DNA of 64,000 bases from Pseudoduganella dura (GTDB lineage Bacteria > Pseudomonadota > Gammaproteobacteria > Burkholderiales > Burkholderiaceae_D): positions 3,720,001 through 3,784,000 of the forward strand of contig NZ_WNWM01000002.1 of NCBI RefSeq assembly GCF_009727155.1. The letters are read 5' to 3'. The notes under the pieces were generated by a model. The model was not told the DNA's origin. It searched no databases and saw only the letters and a list, made by a program, of their open reading frames with translations. This document shows, piece by piece, positions 47,530-58,824 of the stretch (its first letter is position 1; every line of letters starts with the position of its first letter). The translations under genes were made by a program, and so were the position numbers.

Positions 47530-48060
47530 ATGGCGCAGACCGAGATCGCCGTGCTGGGCGGCGGGTGTTTCTGGTGCACGGAGGCCGTGTACCTCGAAGT
47601 GAAAGGTGTCGGCCGGGTGGAGCCGGGGTACACGGGCGGCCAGCAGCCGGACCCGACTTATGAACAGGTATGCGGGGGCACGACCGGCCACGCGGAGGTG
47701 GTGCGCCTGGAATTCGATCCCGCGGTGATCAGCTACCGCGACATCCTCGAGATCTTCTTCACGATCCACGATCCCACCACGCTCAACAGCCAGGGGCCGG
47801 ACGTGGGGTCCCATTACCGCTCCGTGATCCATTACCAGTCGCCGGAACAGGAGGCCACCGCGCGCCAGGTGATGGCCGAGATGGCGCACGTATGGGATGC
47901 GCCGATCGTGACCGAACTGTTGCCGGCGCAGCCGTACTACAGGGCCGAGGACTACCACCGGAATTATTTCGCGCAGCATCCGCTGCAGAGCTATTGCGCG
48001 TTCGTGGTGCAGCCGAAAGTGGCCAAGTTCCGCCAGATGCACGCCGCACGGCTGAAGTAA
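47530..48060 (+). CDS. msrA: Peptide methionine sulfoxide reductase A
   Basis: Repairs methionine-S-sulfoxide in proteins. The 176-residue protein carries the active site VLGGGCFWCTEAVY (nucleophile Cys), GYTGGQQPDPTYEQV, HAEVVRLEFDP, DPTTLNSQGPDVGSHYRS and a resolving Cys near the C terminus (QSYCAFV). The start at 47530 is preferred for GGGGAT upstream; an ATG at 47509 adds seven residues and lies very near a possible -10 box. It is convergent with the CFA synthase gene. Confidence 0.94.
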   Translation: MAQTEIAVLGGGCFWCTEAVYLEVKGVGRVEPGYTGGQQPDPTYEQVCGGTTGHAEVVRLEFDPAVISYRDILEIFFTIHDPTTLNSQGPDVGSHYRSVIHYQSPEQEATARQVMAEMAHVWDAPIVTELLPAQPYYRAEDYHRNYFAQHPLQSYCAFVVQPKVAKFRQMHAARLK

Positions 48061-48151
48061 CGCCTGCGCAGCGCTCGGGCATGCGGTGCCGCGCCCATGG
48101 CGGCAGGCGCCGCACGAAACGCCTGCGTTTCACGCCTGCCTCCAGTGGACA

Positions 48152-49393
48152 CTACGTGCCATACATATAGGCTCTCGACCATGGCAGCACGCGCGGATGG
48201 CGCCCGGCCTTGCCGCAGACGATCTGGTACAGGCTGATCCAGTCCTGGTCGAATGCATACGAGCAGCCGGCCAGGTAGACGTGCCAGATCCGGAACCGCT
48301 TGTCGCCGCCCAGTTCCCTGACCCGCTCGGCCCTGGCTTCGAAATTGTCGGTCCAGATCGCCAGCGTGCGGGCATAGTGGCGCCGCAGGTTTTCCACATC
48401 GTATGCCTCGAGGTTCCCCTGCTGCATGGCCTTCAGCACTTCGCCGATGTGCGCCAGTTCGCCGTGCGGGAACACGTATTTCTGGATGAATTCGCCGCCG
48501 CCGTACGGCGTTTCGCCGTTGTCCGGGTCGGTGGAAGTGATGCCGTGGTTCATTGCCACGCCATCTTCCGCCAGCAGCCGGTTGATGATGCCGAAATACT
48601 CCGGCAGGTGCCGGATGCCCACATGCTCGAACATGCCCACGCTGGTGACGCGGTCGAACGTGCCGCGCACGTCGCGGTAATCCTGCAGCCGGATCTCGAC
48701 GCGATCCCCGAGGCCGGCGGCCTTCACGCGTTCGCGCGCCAGCGCATGCTGGTTCCCGGACAGCGTGATGCCCACGCAGCGCGCGCCGAAGCGTTCGGCG
48801 GCGCGGATCGCCAGCGCGCCCCAGCCGCAGCCGATGTCGAGCAGGGTGTGGCCCGGCTGCACGCGTAGCTTGGTGAGAATGTGGTCGATCTTCTTCTGCT
48901 GCGCCGTGGCCAGGTCTTCGTCGCCGTGCTCGAAATAGGCGCAGGAATACACCATGGCCGGATCGAGGAATTGCTGGTAGAACTCGTTGGACACGTCGTA
49001 GTGATAGCGGATCGCCTTCGCATCCTTGTGGCGGTCGTGCGTGAAGGTGCGCACGATGCGCGCCAGCTTGCCGTCGGGCTTCAGCGAGCCGCGGGCCAGC
49101 GCATTGACGACGTTGATCATGTCGCTGGCGGCGCCCTTGACTTCGATGGCGCCTTCCACGTAGGCGGTGCCGAGGTTCGACAGCGACGGTGTGAGCAGGT
49201 AGCGCGCGGCCGATGCCTGCGGCAGGCGGATCGTCACGCGCGGCGTGTCGCCCGAAAAATCGATTTTCTGCCCGTTCCACAGTTCCAGCCGCAGCGGCAG
49301 CTCCATCTGGCTGGTGATGCCTTCGACCCAGGCGGCCAGCCGGTGCTGGACTTGCAGTTGACCCAAACCATTTCGAGAACGTTGTACGAACAC
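48152..49393 (-). CDS. Cyclopropane-fatty-acyl-phospholipid synthase family methyltransferase
   Basis: SAM-dependent enzyme that methylenates or methylates unsaturated membrane lipid chains. The 413-residue protein has the N-terminal lipid-binding region (residues 1-110), then KAIRYHYDVSNEFYQQFLD, YSCAYFEHGDEDLATAQ, the SAM site LLDIGCGWGALAI, VGITLSGNQ, EHVGIRHLPEYF and the C-terminal YAFDQDWISLYQIV. GTG 49393 is the start, with GGAGG six bases upstream. It follows the hemerythrin-PdxH gene on the same strand after 59 bases, so the two may be cotranscribed. Confidence 0.93.
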   Translation of the reverse strand: MFVQRSRNGLGQLQVQHRLAAWVEGITSQMELPLRLELWNGQKIDFSGDTPRVTIRLPQASAARYLLTPSLSNLGTAYVEGAIEVKGAASDMINVVNALARGSLKPDGKLARIVRTFTHDRHKDAKAIRYHYDVSNEFYQQFLDPAMVYSCAYFEHGDEDLATAQQKKIDHILTKLRVQPGHTLLDIGCGWGALAIRAAERFGARCVGITLSGNQHALARERVKAAGLGDRVEIRLQDYRDVRGTFDRVTSVGMFEHVGIRHLPEYFGIINRLLAEDGVAMNHGITSTDPDNGETPYGGGEFIQKYVFPHGELAHIGEVLKAMQQGNLEAYDVENLRRHYARTLAIWTDNFEARAERVRELGGDKRFRIWHVYLAGCSYAFDQDWISLYQIVCGKAGRHPRVLPWSRAYMYGT

Positions 49394-49452
49394 GATAGCC
49401 TCCGGTCGCTACGCAATGTTTCGATTGCGCTGCCGGGGCGGATGCCCGTCTC

Positions 49453-50700
49453 CTACGGCTGGATTCTTTCCTTCGTCCAGCTCCCGTCCGCCTGCAGCGT
49501 AAACACGATCCGGTCATGGAAGCGCGATGCGCGCCCCTGCCAGAACTCGACACGCTCGGGCACCAGGCGGTAACCGCCCCAGTGCGCCGGCCGCAACGGC
49601 TTGCCGCCGCTGGCGGCCGCCGAATATTTTTCCTCGGCGGCCGCGTAGTTCGCCTCCATTTCGGCCCGGCTGCCGATCGGCGCGCTCTGGTCCGAAGCGA
49701 TCGCCCCCAGCTGGCTCTTCAACGGGCGGCTATAGAAATACGTGTCGCTTTCCGCGGCCGATGTCTGTTCCACGCGGCCCTCGATCCGCACCTGGCGCTC
49801 GAGTTCGGGCCAGAAGAACAACAGCGCGGCATGCGGGTTCTGCGCGAGCTGGCGGCCTTTCCGGCTCTCGTAATTGGTGTACCAGGTGAAGCCGCGCGCA
49901 TCGAACTGCTTGACCAGCACGATGCGCGACGACGGCCTGCCTTCGCCGTCCACCGTGGCCACGCTCATCGCGTTCGGTTCGTTCACCTGGGCCTTCATTG
50001 CTTCTTCAAACCACTGGCGGAATTGCGCCACCGGGTCGGCCAGCGTATCTTCCTCGGACAGGCTGGCGCGCCCGTAATCCATCCTCAGGTCGGCCAGGGC
50101 GACGCCGCCAACCGCCGTGCCGGCCCCGGTCGCACCCGCTGGATCGGCCGGAGCGATGCCGCGCCGGCGCGCCATCGAATCGCCCAGCACGGCCATCTGC
50201 GCAGGGTTGAACAGGCGCTTGGCCATCGGCGCGATATGGCCTTCCTCGGTTTCCATGTGCGCCGTGTACATCTGCACGAAACGGTTCACGGTATCGGCCG
50301 ACAGTTCGACGGCCGTGCCGTTGCCGCCAGCGGAGCCGTTGGCAATTTTGTCAAGTTGTGAATCGATTATATGCCACGCATCGTCCATTTGCTTGTGCTG
50401 CGAAAGGATCTCCGGCCGCAGGCGCCGCACCGTCTCCAGGTCGGCGCCGGTGGCCGTGGCATCGAGCATCGGCAGCAGGTCGACTTCCTCGTCGGCATGG
50501 TGCAGGTGGGCCGCCGTGTTGAAATATTTCTGCACCGCCTGCGCCGCCTGTTGCGCCGCCGCGTCGGCCCCATGTTGCGGCAGGTGTTCCAGCAGCTTTT
50601 GCAACGTGGCCAGCTGCTTGCGGATCTTGTCGTGGCAATGTTTCAGCATGGCGATCGGCTGGTCGAAGCCGGGGGCGGGAGCGAGGAGGGAATCGGTCAT
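49453..50700 (-). CDS. pdxH: Fusion of a hemerythrin-like (HHE) domain with pyridoxamine 5'-phosphate oxidase
   Basis: A 415-residue two-domain protein; ordinary PdxH is about 215. Residues 1-180 are four-helical and His-rich with HHE metal-site spacing: KHCHDKI (21-27), [15 protein letters not shown] (63-77), [10 protein letters not shown] (101-110) and [14 protein letters not shown] (147-159). A Gly/Ala linker (181-200) leads to a complete PdxH (201-415): [63 protein letters not shown]. PdxH makes pyridoxal 5'-phosphate with FMN and O2. Domain borders are read from sequence; a link between O2 binding and catalysis is inference. No stop or start signal separates the halves. Confidence 0.9.
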   Translation of the reverse strand: MTDSLLAPAPGFDQPIAMLKHCHDKIRKQLATLQKLLEHLPQHGADAAAQQAAQAVQKYFNTAAHLHHADEEVDLLPMLDATATGADLETVRRLRPEILSQHKQMDDAWHIIDSQLDKIANGSAGGNGTAVELSADTVNRFVQMYTAHMETEEGHIAPMAKRLFNPAQMAVLGDSMARRRGIAPADPAGATGAGTAVGGVALADLRMDYGRASLSEEDTLADPVAQFRQWFEEAMKAQVNEPNAMSVATVDGEGRPSSRIVLVKQFDARGFTWYTNYESRKGRQLAQNPHAALLFFWPELERQVRIEGRVEQTSAAESDTYFYSRPLKSQLGAIASDQSAPIGSRAEMEANYAAAEEKYSAAASGGKPLRPAHWGGYRLVPERVEFWQGRASRFHDRIVFTLQADGSWTKERIQP

Positions 50701-50770
50701 GGCGGGATCCTTAATTCTGAACGACGGATTGTAGAATAATCCTTCGGCCCGCGTCCGTTAAAATGGCCGG

Positions 50771-51658
50771 ATGAACGACATCACCGAATCCCAACCCGCC
50801 CACGACGAGCACGACGTCGACTTCGACCGCCGCTTCGGCGGCATCGCCCGGCTGTACGGGGAACCGGCCCTGGCGCGCTATCGCACCGCGCACGTCTGCG
50901 TGATCGGCGTCGGCGGCGTCGGCTCCTGGATCGTCGAGGCGCTGGCCCGCAGCGCCATCGGCCGCCTCACGCTGATCGACCTCGACAACGTTGCCGAATC
51001 GAACATCAACCGCCAGATCCAGGCTCTTTCCGACACCGTGGGCATGGCCAAGGTGACCGCGCTGCGCCAGCGTATCGCGCAGATCAACCCGTACTGCCGG
51101 GTCACCGAGATCGAGGATTTCGTCACGCCGGACAATCTCGACGAAATGATCGGCGGCCACGATTACGATTACGTGGTCGATGCGATGGACAGCGCGCGCG
51201 CCAAGACGGCGCTGGTGCACTACTGCCGCATGCGCGGCATCCGCCTGATCATGATCGGCAGCGCCGGCGGCAAGACGGATCCGACGAAGATCGAGGTGCG
51301 CGACCTGGCGAAAACGGAGCAGGAGCCGTTGCTGAAGAAAGTGCGCCGGCGGCTGCGCAGCGAATTTCATTATCCGCCGAACGAAAAGAACAAGCTGAAT
51401 GTGGATGCGGTGTTTTCCATGGAGCCGCTGAAGTTTCCGGAAACCGGCGGCGTGTGCGAAGTCGATGCGGACGACGCGCCGCCGGCCAGGGCGGGGCTTA
51501 CCGGCATCAATTGCGCCGGCTTCGGCTCGGCGGTGGTGGTGACGGCCACGTTCGGCATGGTGGCCGCGGGGCATGTGCTGCGCAAGCTGGCCGATGAGGT
51601 TGCCACGGGCGATGCCGTCGGCGCCGTCAATGCCGTCAATGCCGTCAGCGCCGGCTAG
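50771..51658 (+). CDS. tcdA: tRNA threonylcarbamoyladenosine dehydratase
   Basis: TcdA (CsdL) cyclises tRNA t6A37 to ct6A using ATP. The 295-residue E1-like protein has DRRFGGIARLYG, the Rossmann ATP site VIGVGGVGSWIVEALARSAIGR, LIDLDNVAESNINRQI, DAMDSARAKTALV and a C-terminal NCAGFGSAVVVTATFGM. The last residues contain a 9-bp repeat (VNAVNAV). It acts after the Sua5-type enzyme at 39648. Divergent from the hemerythrin-PdxH gene. Confidence 0.95.
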   Translation: MNDITESQPAHDEHDVDFDRRFGGIARLYGEPALARYRTAHVCVIGVGGVGSWIVEALARSAIGRLTLIDLDNVAESNINRQIQALSDTVGMAKVTALRQRIAQINPYCRVTEIEDFVTPDNLDEMIGGHDYDYVVDAMDSARAKTALVHYCRMRGIRLIMIGSAGGKTDPTKIEVRDLAKTEQEPLLKKVRRRLRSEFHYPPNEKNKLNVDAVFSMEPLKFPETGGVCEVDADDAPPARAGLTGINCAGFGSAVVVTATFGMVAAGHVLRKLADEVATGDAVGAVNAVNAVSAG

Positions 51659-51662
51659 CGGA

Positions 51663-52205
51663 TCATTGGCGTTCCACCGGCACATACCTGCCCGAAGGCA
51701 GCGATTCCACCAGCACCACCCGGTCCACGGTCCACGCCACCGGCGTTGCCGGCGCTTCCGGCGGTGCCAGCCTGGCTTCCCGCGCCAGTGTCACATGCGG
51801 CTTGAACACGCCGTGCGTGGCGGCGGAAAACCCCGAGGCTTCCAGCCTGCGCATCAACTCTTCATGCAGCGCCACCAGTTCGGGCGGCACCCGCGTCATG
51901 CCGGCCCAGGCGATGCGTGGCCGCGCGAAATGGCCGTAGCAGTCGATCACGAGCCGCAGCGTCGGCACGTCGAGCCGGTCGCGGATATCGAGCAGGGCCG
52001 GCACCGCGCCGGCCGCCACCTGGCCGAGGAAGGCCAGCGTCAGGTGCAGCTTGTCGGGCGGCGTCAGCCGTCCTGCCACCGGGGCCTGCAGCGCGGCCAG
52101 CGCGGCGCGCGCCGCTTCGTCCGGCCACAGCGCGAAGAAAAGTTTGCGGGTCGGTCCTGTAATTGGCCCGGCAAATGGCCCGCCTTCAGGTTCATTTGAT
52201 ATCAT
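51663..52205 (-). CDS. thpR: RNA 2',3'-cyclic phosphodiesterase (2H family)
   Basis: A 180-residue protein of the ThpR/LigT family, with the two catalytic HxTx motifs in KLHLTLAFLG (near 54) and FKPHVTLAREA (near 138), and the family start RKLFFALWPDEAARAAL. These enzymes open 2',3'-cyclic RNA ends. Convergent with tcdA, 4 bases apart. Confidence 0.93.
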   Translation of the reverse strand: MISNEPEGGPFAGPITGPTRKLFFALWPDEAARAALAALQAPVAGRLTPPDKLHLTLAFLGQVAAGAVPALLDIRDRLDVPTLRLVIDCYGHFARPRIAWAGMTRVPPELVALHEELMRRLEASGFSAATHGVFKPHVTLAREARLAPPEAPATPVAWTVDRVVLVESLPSGRYVPVERQ

Positions 52206-52238
52206 GTTGCCGCCTCAAAACCAGTACAGAAAGAATAC

Positions 52239-52766
52239 ATGATGACCCGTCTGTCCGCTCCAGTGCTGTCCCTCCTGCTGTGCGCCGCCTCGTTCGCCCA
52301 CGCCCAGACCCCGCCCGCCGGGCCGGAAAACCCGGCGCAGCCCGCCACCCAGGAAGCGCCCGCCGCCCAGGAGGCGCCGGCCGGTCCCGTGGTGCCGGGC
52401 TCGGCCACGATCGGCCCCGCCGCCGAACAGCTGATCGTCAACGACACCAAGGCTGGTACCGGCCGCGAAGCGGCCACCGGCGGCACCGTGTCGGTCCACT
52501 ACACCGGCTGGCTGTACCGCCCGATGGCCAAGGGCCACAAGGGCCGCAAGTTCGACTCGTCGCGTGACCGCGGCGAACCGCTCGAGTTCCGGCTCGGCGC
52601 CGGCCAGGTCATCAAGGGCTGGGAGCAGGGCGTGGCCGGCATGAAGATCGGCGGCAAGCGCACGCTGATCATCCCGTCGAACCTGGCGTATGGTGCGCGC
52701 GCCATGCCCAACATTCCGGCCAACTCGGCACTGATCTTCGACGTCGAACTGCTCGACGTGAAGTAA
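52239..52766 (+). CDS. FKBP-type peptidyl-prolyl cis-trans isomerase, exported
   Basis: A 175-residue exported isomerase. A signal peptide (LSLLLCAASFAHAQ) is followed by an Ala/Pro/Glu-rich linker with a repeated QEAPA unit, then one FKBP domain: GTVSVHYTGWLYRP, FDSSRDRGEPLEFRLGAGQVIKGWEQGV, GGKRTLIIPSNLAYGARAMPNIPANSALIFDVELLDV. All residues of the usual pocket (Tyr, Phe, Asp, Trp, Tyr, Phe) appear. Probably periplasmic. Two ATGs are in tandem at 52239 and 52242. Confidence 0.93.
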   Translation: MMTRLSAPVLSLLLCAASFAHAQTPPAGPENPAQPATQEAPAAQEAPAGPVVPGSATIGPAAEQLIVNDTKAGTGREAATGGTVSVHYTGWLYRPMAKGHKGRKFDSSRDRGEPLEFRLGAGQVIKGWEQGVAGMKIGGKRTLIIPSNLAYGARAMPNIPANSALIFDVELLDVK

Positions 52767-52811
52767 GCCGCGGCGTTACACTGGTCTCCTCACCTTCGTG
52801 TGGAGACCTCG

Positions 52812-53759
52812 ATGAACGTTGCGAACGATGTGACCGCGCTGATCGGCAATACCCCGCTGGTCCGCATAAATCGATTGACACAAGGCGGCCCGGCAGGGAG
52901 CGCGCCCGCGCAACTGCTGGCCAAGCTGGAATTCTACAATCCGGCCCACAGCGTGAAAGACCGTATCGGCCTGTCGATGATCGCGGCGGCCGAGCAGGCC
53001 GGCCTGATCCGGCCGGACACCATCATCCTCGAACCCACCAGCGGCAACACCGGCATCGCGCTGGCGATGGTCTGCGCCGCCCGCGGCTACAGGTGCACGC
53101 TGGTAATGCCCGAGACGATGAGCCGCGAACGCCGCATGCTGCTGCGCGCGTATGGCGCCGAGCTGGTGCTGACACCGGGCGGCGAAGGCATGGTGGGCGC
53201 GATCCGCCGCGCCGAGGAAATGGCCCAGTCGGACCGCCGCTACCTGATGCCCCAGCAGTTCAACAACCCGGCCAATCCCGACATCCACCGCCGCACCACC
53301 GCCGAGGAAATCTGGCGCGACACGGACGGCAAGATCGATATCCTCGTGGCCGGCGTGGGCACCGGCGGCACGATCACCGGCGTGGGCGAAGTGATCAGGG
53401 AGCGCAAGCCGTCGTTCCAGTGCATCGCCGTGGAGCCGGAGGCATCGCCGATCCTGTCGAAAGGCACCAAGGGACCGCACCCGCTGCAGGGCATCGGCGC
53501 CGGTTTCGTGCCGGCCGTGCTGAACACGCATGTCTACGGCGAAGTGATCGCCGTGAAGAACGACGACGCGTTCGACTATGCGCGCCGGGCCGCGCGCGAG
53601 GAGGGGTTGCTGGTAGGCATATCGGCCGGTGCCGCGCTGTGGGCCGCCGTGCAGGTGGCGTGGCGGCGGGAAAACGAAGGCAAGGTGATCGTGACGATCA
53701 TTCCATCGTTCGGCGAGCGCTACCTGAGCACGCAGCTGTTCGCGGGGCTGGCGGACTGA
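52812..53759 (+). CDS. cysK: Cysteine synthase (O-acetylserine sulfhydrylase)
   Basis: PLP enzyme making cysteine from O-acetylserine and sulfide. The 315-residue protein has [14 protein letters not shown], the PLP-lysine [70 protein letters not shown] and [11 protein letters not shown]. This looks CysK-like rather than CysM, but the split is not certain. ATG 52812 follows GTGGAGACC; a GTG twelve bases upstream is less likely. Convergent with the cation efflux gene. Confidence 0.92.
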   Translation: MNVANDVTALIGNTPLVRINRLTQGGPAGSAPAQLLAKLEFYNPAHSVKDRIGLSMIAAAEQAGLIRPDTIILEPTSGNTGIALAMVCAARGYRCTLVMPETMSRERRMLLRAYGAELVLTPGGEGMVGAIRRAEEMAQSDRRYLMPQQFNNPANPDIHRRTTAEEIWRDTDGKIDILVAGVGTGGTITGVGEVIRERKPSFQCIAVEPEASPILSKGTKGPHPLQGIGAGFVPAVLNTHVYGEVIAVKNDDAFDYARRAAREEGLLVGISAGAALWAAVQVAWRRENEGKVIVTIIPSFGERYLSTQLFAGLAD

Positions 53760-53819
53760 CGGGCCGCCAGCCCCTGGCGGCTGGCACCGGCATCCCGGTG
53801 CGGGCCGCCGTCGGCACCG

Positions 53820-54884
53820 TCAGTGCTGATGGGCATGGCCATGCTTGTGATCATGCTTGTGGCCGTGGGCATGTTCGTGCTCATGCTCATGTTCGTGGTC
53901 GTGGTCGTGGGCATGTTCGTGTTCGTGTTCGTGTTCGTGATCGCCATGCCCGTGCGCCTGTCCGTTCTGCCCCAGGCAGCAGGCATGTTCGGTGGTGCCC
54001 ATCTCCGTCTGCAGCGTGCTGTGATGAATCGAGAATTGCTCGCGCAGGCCGCGCGCGATGTCGTCCATCGCCACATCGCCCGGATAGCCGGCGGGCATGA
54101 CCAGGTGCGCCGTGAGCGCCGTTTCCGTGGTGCTCATTGACCAGATGTGCAGGTCGTGCACGCCGGTGACGCCCGGCCGGGCGCGCAGGAACTGTTCCAC
54201 CTTGCGCGAATCCACGCTGCCCGGCACGGCCGCCATCATCATCCGCAGCGACTCCTTCAGCAGCGACCAGGTGCCGGCCACGATCATCACCACGATGCCG
54301 ATGCTGACGAGCGGGTCGAGCCACAGCCAGCCGGTGAACATCACCGCCAGGCCGGAAATGAGCACGCCGAGCGAAATCGCCGCGTCGGCCGCCAGGTGCA
54401 GGTAGGCACCGCGGATGTTCAGGTCGTCCTTGCTGCCCTTCATGAACAGCCAGGCCGAGATGCCGTTGACAAGGATGCCGATGCCGGCCACCACCGATAC
54501 CGTGGGGCCATGCACGACCACCGGGTTGATCAGTTGCAACACCGCTTCCCATGCGATCGCGCCGCAGGCCGCCATCAGCAGCATGCCGTTGAACAGCGCG
54601 GCCAGCATCGAGCTGCTGCGCAGGCCGTAGGTATAGCGCCGCGACGGTTCGCGTTTGGCCAGGATCGCGGCGCCCCACGCCAGCATCAGGCCCAGCACGT
54701 CGGAAAGGTTGTGCCCCGCGTCGGCCATCAGCGCGGTGGAGTTGGCCATGAAGCCGTAGCCGAATTCGACCACGACGAAGATCGCGTTCAGCGTGATCGC
54801 AATGGCGAACGCGCGGCCGTGGTCGGCCGGATCGCCGTGGTGGTGGTGACCGTGCCCGTGGTCATGGTGATGGTGGCCGCTCAT
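53820..54884 (-). CDS. Cation diffusion facilitator with long His-rich tail
   Basis: A 354-residue CDF metal-ion/proton antiporter with six spans. The spans follow an N-terminal HHHHDHGHGHHHHGD stretch; HNLSDVLGLMLAW and HLAADAAISLGVLISG hold the metal-site His/Asp residues. A cytoplasmic domain follows (VHDLHIWSMSTTETALTAHL). The last 50 residues are almost only His alternating with Glu, Asp, Gly, Ala and Lys, a probable metal buffer. The DNA there is a run of near-hexamer repeats. It overlaps the ArsR-type regulator stop by 4 bases (ATGA). Likely a Zn2+/Co2+/Cd2+ exporter; specificity is inferred. Confidence 0.93.
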   Translation of the reverse strand: MSGHHHHDHGHGHHHHGDPADHGRAFAIAITLNAIFVVVEFGYGFMANSTALMADAGHNLSDVLGLMLAWGAAILAKREPSRRYTYGLRSSSMLAALFNGMLLMAACGAIAWEAVLQLINPVVVHGPTVSVVAGIGILVNGISAWLFMKGSKDDLNIRGAYLHLAADAAISLGVLISGLAVMFTGWLWLDPLVSIGIVVMIVAGTWSLLKESLRMMMAAVPGSVDSRKVEQFLRARPGVTGVHDLHIWSMSTTETALTAHLVMPAGYPGDVAMDDIARGLREQFSIHHSTLQTEMGTTEHACCLGQNGQAHGHGDHEHEHEHEHAHDHDHEHEHEHEHAHGHKHDHKHGHAHQH

Positions 54885-55201
54885 ACGTCGTTTCCGGTGG
54901 AAGGTTCGGCGATATGCTCGAGCATGTCGCGCAGGACGCCGCTGATGTGCGCATCGGCGGTGGAATAAAACACCTGCTTGCCCTGCCGCTCGGCCTTGAC
55001 GATGCGGGCCGCGCGCAGCAGGCGCAGGTGGTGGCTGACCAGCGAGCTGGAAAGCTCGAGCGTGGCGGCGATCTCGCTGACGGCGATCGGCGCCGGCACG
55101 CAGGCCAGCACGATGCGCAGGCGGGTCGGATCGCCCAGCAGGTGGAACAGGTCAGCCAGCTGGGCAACCGATTCTTCGTGAACGGAAGGGGAGGTGTTCA
55201 T
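54881..55201 (-). CDS. ArsR/SmtB-family metal-responsive repressor
   Basis: A winged-helix repressor of about 106 residues: LADLFHLLGDPTRLRIVLACV, VSEIAATLELSSSLVSHHLRLLRAARIVKAERQGKQVFYS, and a last helix with AHISGVLRDMLEHI, which supplies His/Asp metal ligands of the alpha5 type. ATG 55201 is preferred to GTG 55231 because the latter overlaps a well-formed operator. It is cotranscribed with the CDF exporter it should control: metal binding releases DNA and allows efflux. Confidence 0.92.
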   Translation of the reverse strand: MNTSPSVHEESVAQLADLFHLLGDPTRLRIVLACVPAPIAVSEIAATLELSSSLVSHHLRLLRAARIVKAERQGKQVFYSTADAHISGVLRDMLEHIAEPSTGNDV

Positions 55202-55212
55202 CTCATCGATAA

Positions 55213-55260
55213 CATTTGAATAGATGTTCACATATTAGTCGCATGAGCACGCCGATGCAA
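55213..55260 (-). promoter_or_regulatory. Promoter and ArsR/SmtB operator of the efflux operon
   Basis: Leftward promoter: -35 TTGCAT (55260-55255), 17-base spacer, -10 TAATAT (55237-55232). Just downstream is TGAA-CATCTA-TTCA (55230-55217), within AACAT-N8-ATGTT, the shape of SmtB-type operators. The operator covers the probable transcription start, so bound repressor would block initiation. Supports the start at 55201. Confidence 0.68.
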
Positions 55261-55482
55261 CCCGCGAAAGGGGGCGGTCAGCCACGCAGCGGCGTGCAGG
55301 AGAGACAGGGAAGTGTTCGCCGGGCGTCTTTGCGAACGCGCGGGCCCGGGAATGTGGATAATGGACAACAGCGATGCGCCACCGGCACCGCGCACCCCGG
55401 TCATGCCGGGCGACGGGAAAGCCGGCACCGGACGTGCCGGGAAGGCATGGCGGCACCGGCAGGGCGCCGCGCCGCAATGACC

Positions 55483-55965
55483 TTAGTTCACGAAGCGCAG
55501 CAAGCCCTGCAGTGCATGGATGACCGTCTGCTCGCGCACCGCGCGGCGGTCGCCGGAGAACACCAGGCGTTCGGTATGCACCGTGTCGCCATTTGCCCAG
55601 CCGAAACAGACGGTGCCGACCGGCTTGCCCGGCACCGCGCCGGTCGGGCCGGCGATGCCGGTGGTGGAAACGGCCAGGTGGGCATTGCTGTTGGCCAGCG
55701 CGCCCTGCGCCATCGCGGCCGCCACTTCCTCGCTCACGCTGCCGAACTGCGCGACCAGCGCGGCCGGCACTTCCAGCAGTTCCGTCTTCGATGCGTTCGA
55801 ATAGCACACAAAGCCGCAATCGAACCAGCCGGTCGAGCCGGCGATCTCGGTAACCGCCTGCGACACGCCGCCGCCGGTGCACGATTCAGCCGTGACCAGA
55901 AGCAATCCTTTGTCTTGCAAGGCACGGCCCACCTGGGCGGCCAGTTCGTTGATATCCGTACTCAC
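55483..55965 (-). CDS. pncC: Nicotinamide-nucleotide amidase (CinA C-terminal domain protein)
   Basis: Deamidates NMN to NaMN in the pyridine-nucleotide salvage cycle. The 160-residue protein is the stand-alone CinA C-terminal domain: LLLVTAESCTGGGVSQAVTE, WFDCGFVCYSNASKTELL, VSEEVAAAMAQGAL, AVSTTGIAGPTGAVPGKPVGTV. It starts with GTG 55965 after CAGGAGC. The same frame remains open far upstream on this strand, but that part is antisense to the kinase genes and not coding-like. Confidence 0.93.
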   Translation of the reverse strand: MSTDINELAAQVGRALQDKGLLLVTAESCTGGGVSQAVTEIAGSTGWFDCGFVCYSNASKTELLEVPAALVAQFGSVSEEVAAAMAQGALANSNAHLAVSTTGIAGPTGAVPGKPVGTVCFGWANGDTVHTERLVFSGDRRAVREQTVIHALQGLLRFVN

Positions 55966-56173
55966 TTGTAGCTCCTGTCGGCAAAGAATGTCCGGTTCCA
56001 TTCTAGCGCGCAGCATCGGCTGCCGGCCACGCGCGCGGCAAAAAATTGTCGGGCTCGGCGAACACGCGCGCTGCGGCGCCGAAGACGTCAGCGGGGTCGC
56101 GGCGCCAAAATAGCGGCACTGTACGAAACTGAACGATAGAATAGAGGCAATCAACCAACGCGGGCCCGGCAAC

Positions 56174-56733
56174 GTGGAACCTGGAAAGCTCACCCGGAGG
56201 CAATGGCTGGTCGCCGCACTTGCCGCGGGGATTTCCCCGGCAAGGGCGGACGGCGAGCTGGAACGCCAGGTCAAGGCGGCGTTCCTGTACCGGTTCGGCG
56301 GTTTCGTCGAATGGCCGGAAAGCGCGTTCGTGCGTGCCGACAGCCCGCTCGTGATCGGCCTGCACGAGGCGGACGAGCTGGCCGGGCCGCTGGCGCGCAC
56401 GGTGACCGGGCGCACCGTGAACGGCCGCGTGCTGCAGGTCATGAAATTAAAGAAGGCGGATGCGGTGGGCGGCGAGCGCGCGCCGCACATCGCATTCGTC
56501 GGCGCGCAGGATACGACGGCGGCGCAGGGCCTGCTCGATGGCTGCCGCGAACGGCCGATCCTCACCGTGTCCGACAGCGGCCACGTGCATGGCTTGGGCA
56601 GCGTGATCAATTTCCTGGTGGCGGAAGAACGGGTGCGTTTCGAGGTGTCGCTGAAGGCGGCCGAAACGGCGCGGCTGCGCATCAGTGCGCGGTTGCTGTC
56701 GGCGGCCTGGCGGGTACGGCCGGGGGCGTCGGC

Positions 56734-56737
<4 letters not shown>
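56174..56737 (+). CDS. YfiR-family periplasmic protein (DUF4154)
   Basis: A 187-residue exported protein (a Tat-like TRRQWLVAALAAGISPARA start). The YfiR pattern is clear: VKAAFLYRFGGFVEWPESAF, LVIGLHEADELAGPL, HIAFVGAQDT, ILTVSDSGHVHGLGSVINFLVAEERVRFEVSLKAAE. In Pseudomonas, YfiR binds the periplasmic domain of YfiN and holds it off. Here the next gene, overlapping by 4 bases, is a kinase with a YfiN-like periplasmic sensor. GTG 56174 is the start. It likely senses redox or envelope state for that kinase (inference). Confidence 0.92.

Positions 56738-58820
<2,083 letters not shown>

Positions 58821-58824
<4 letters not shown>

Noticed and set aside
53823..53990. Run of GTGTTC/GTGATC-like hexamers resembling a short repeat array
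   Set aside because: Fully explained as the His-rich C-terminal codons of the CDF exporter; not a CRISPR array or satellite.
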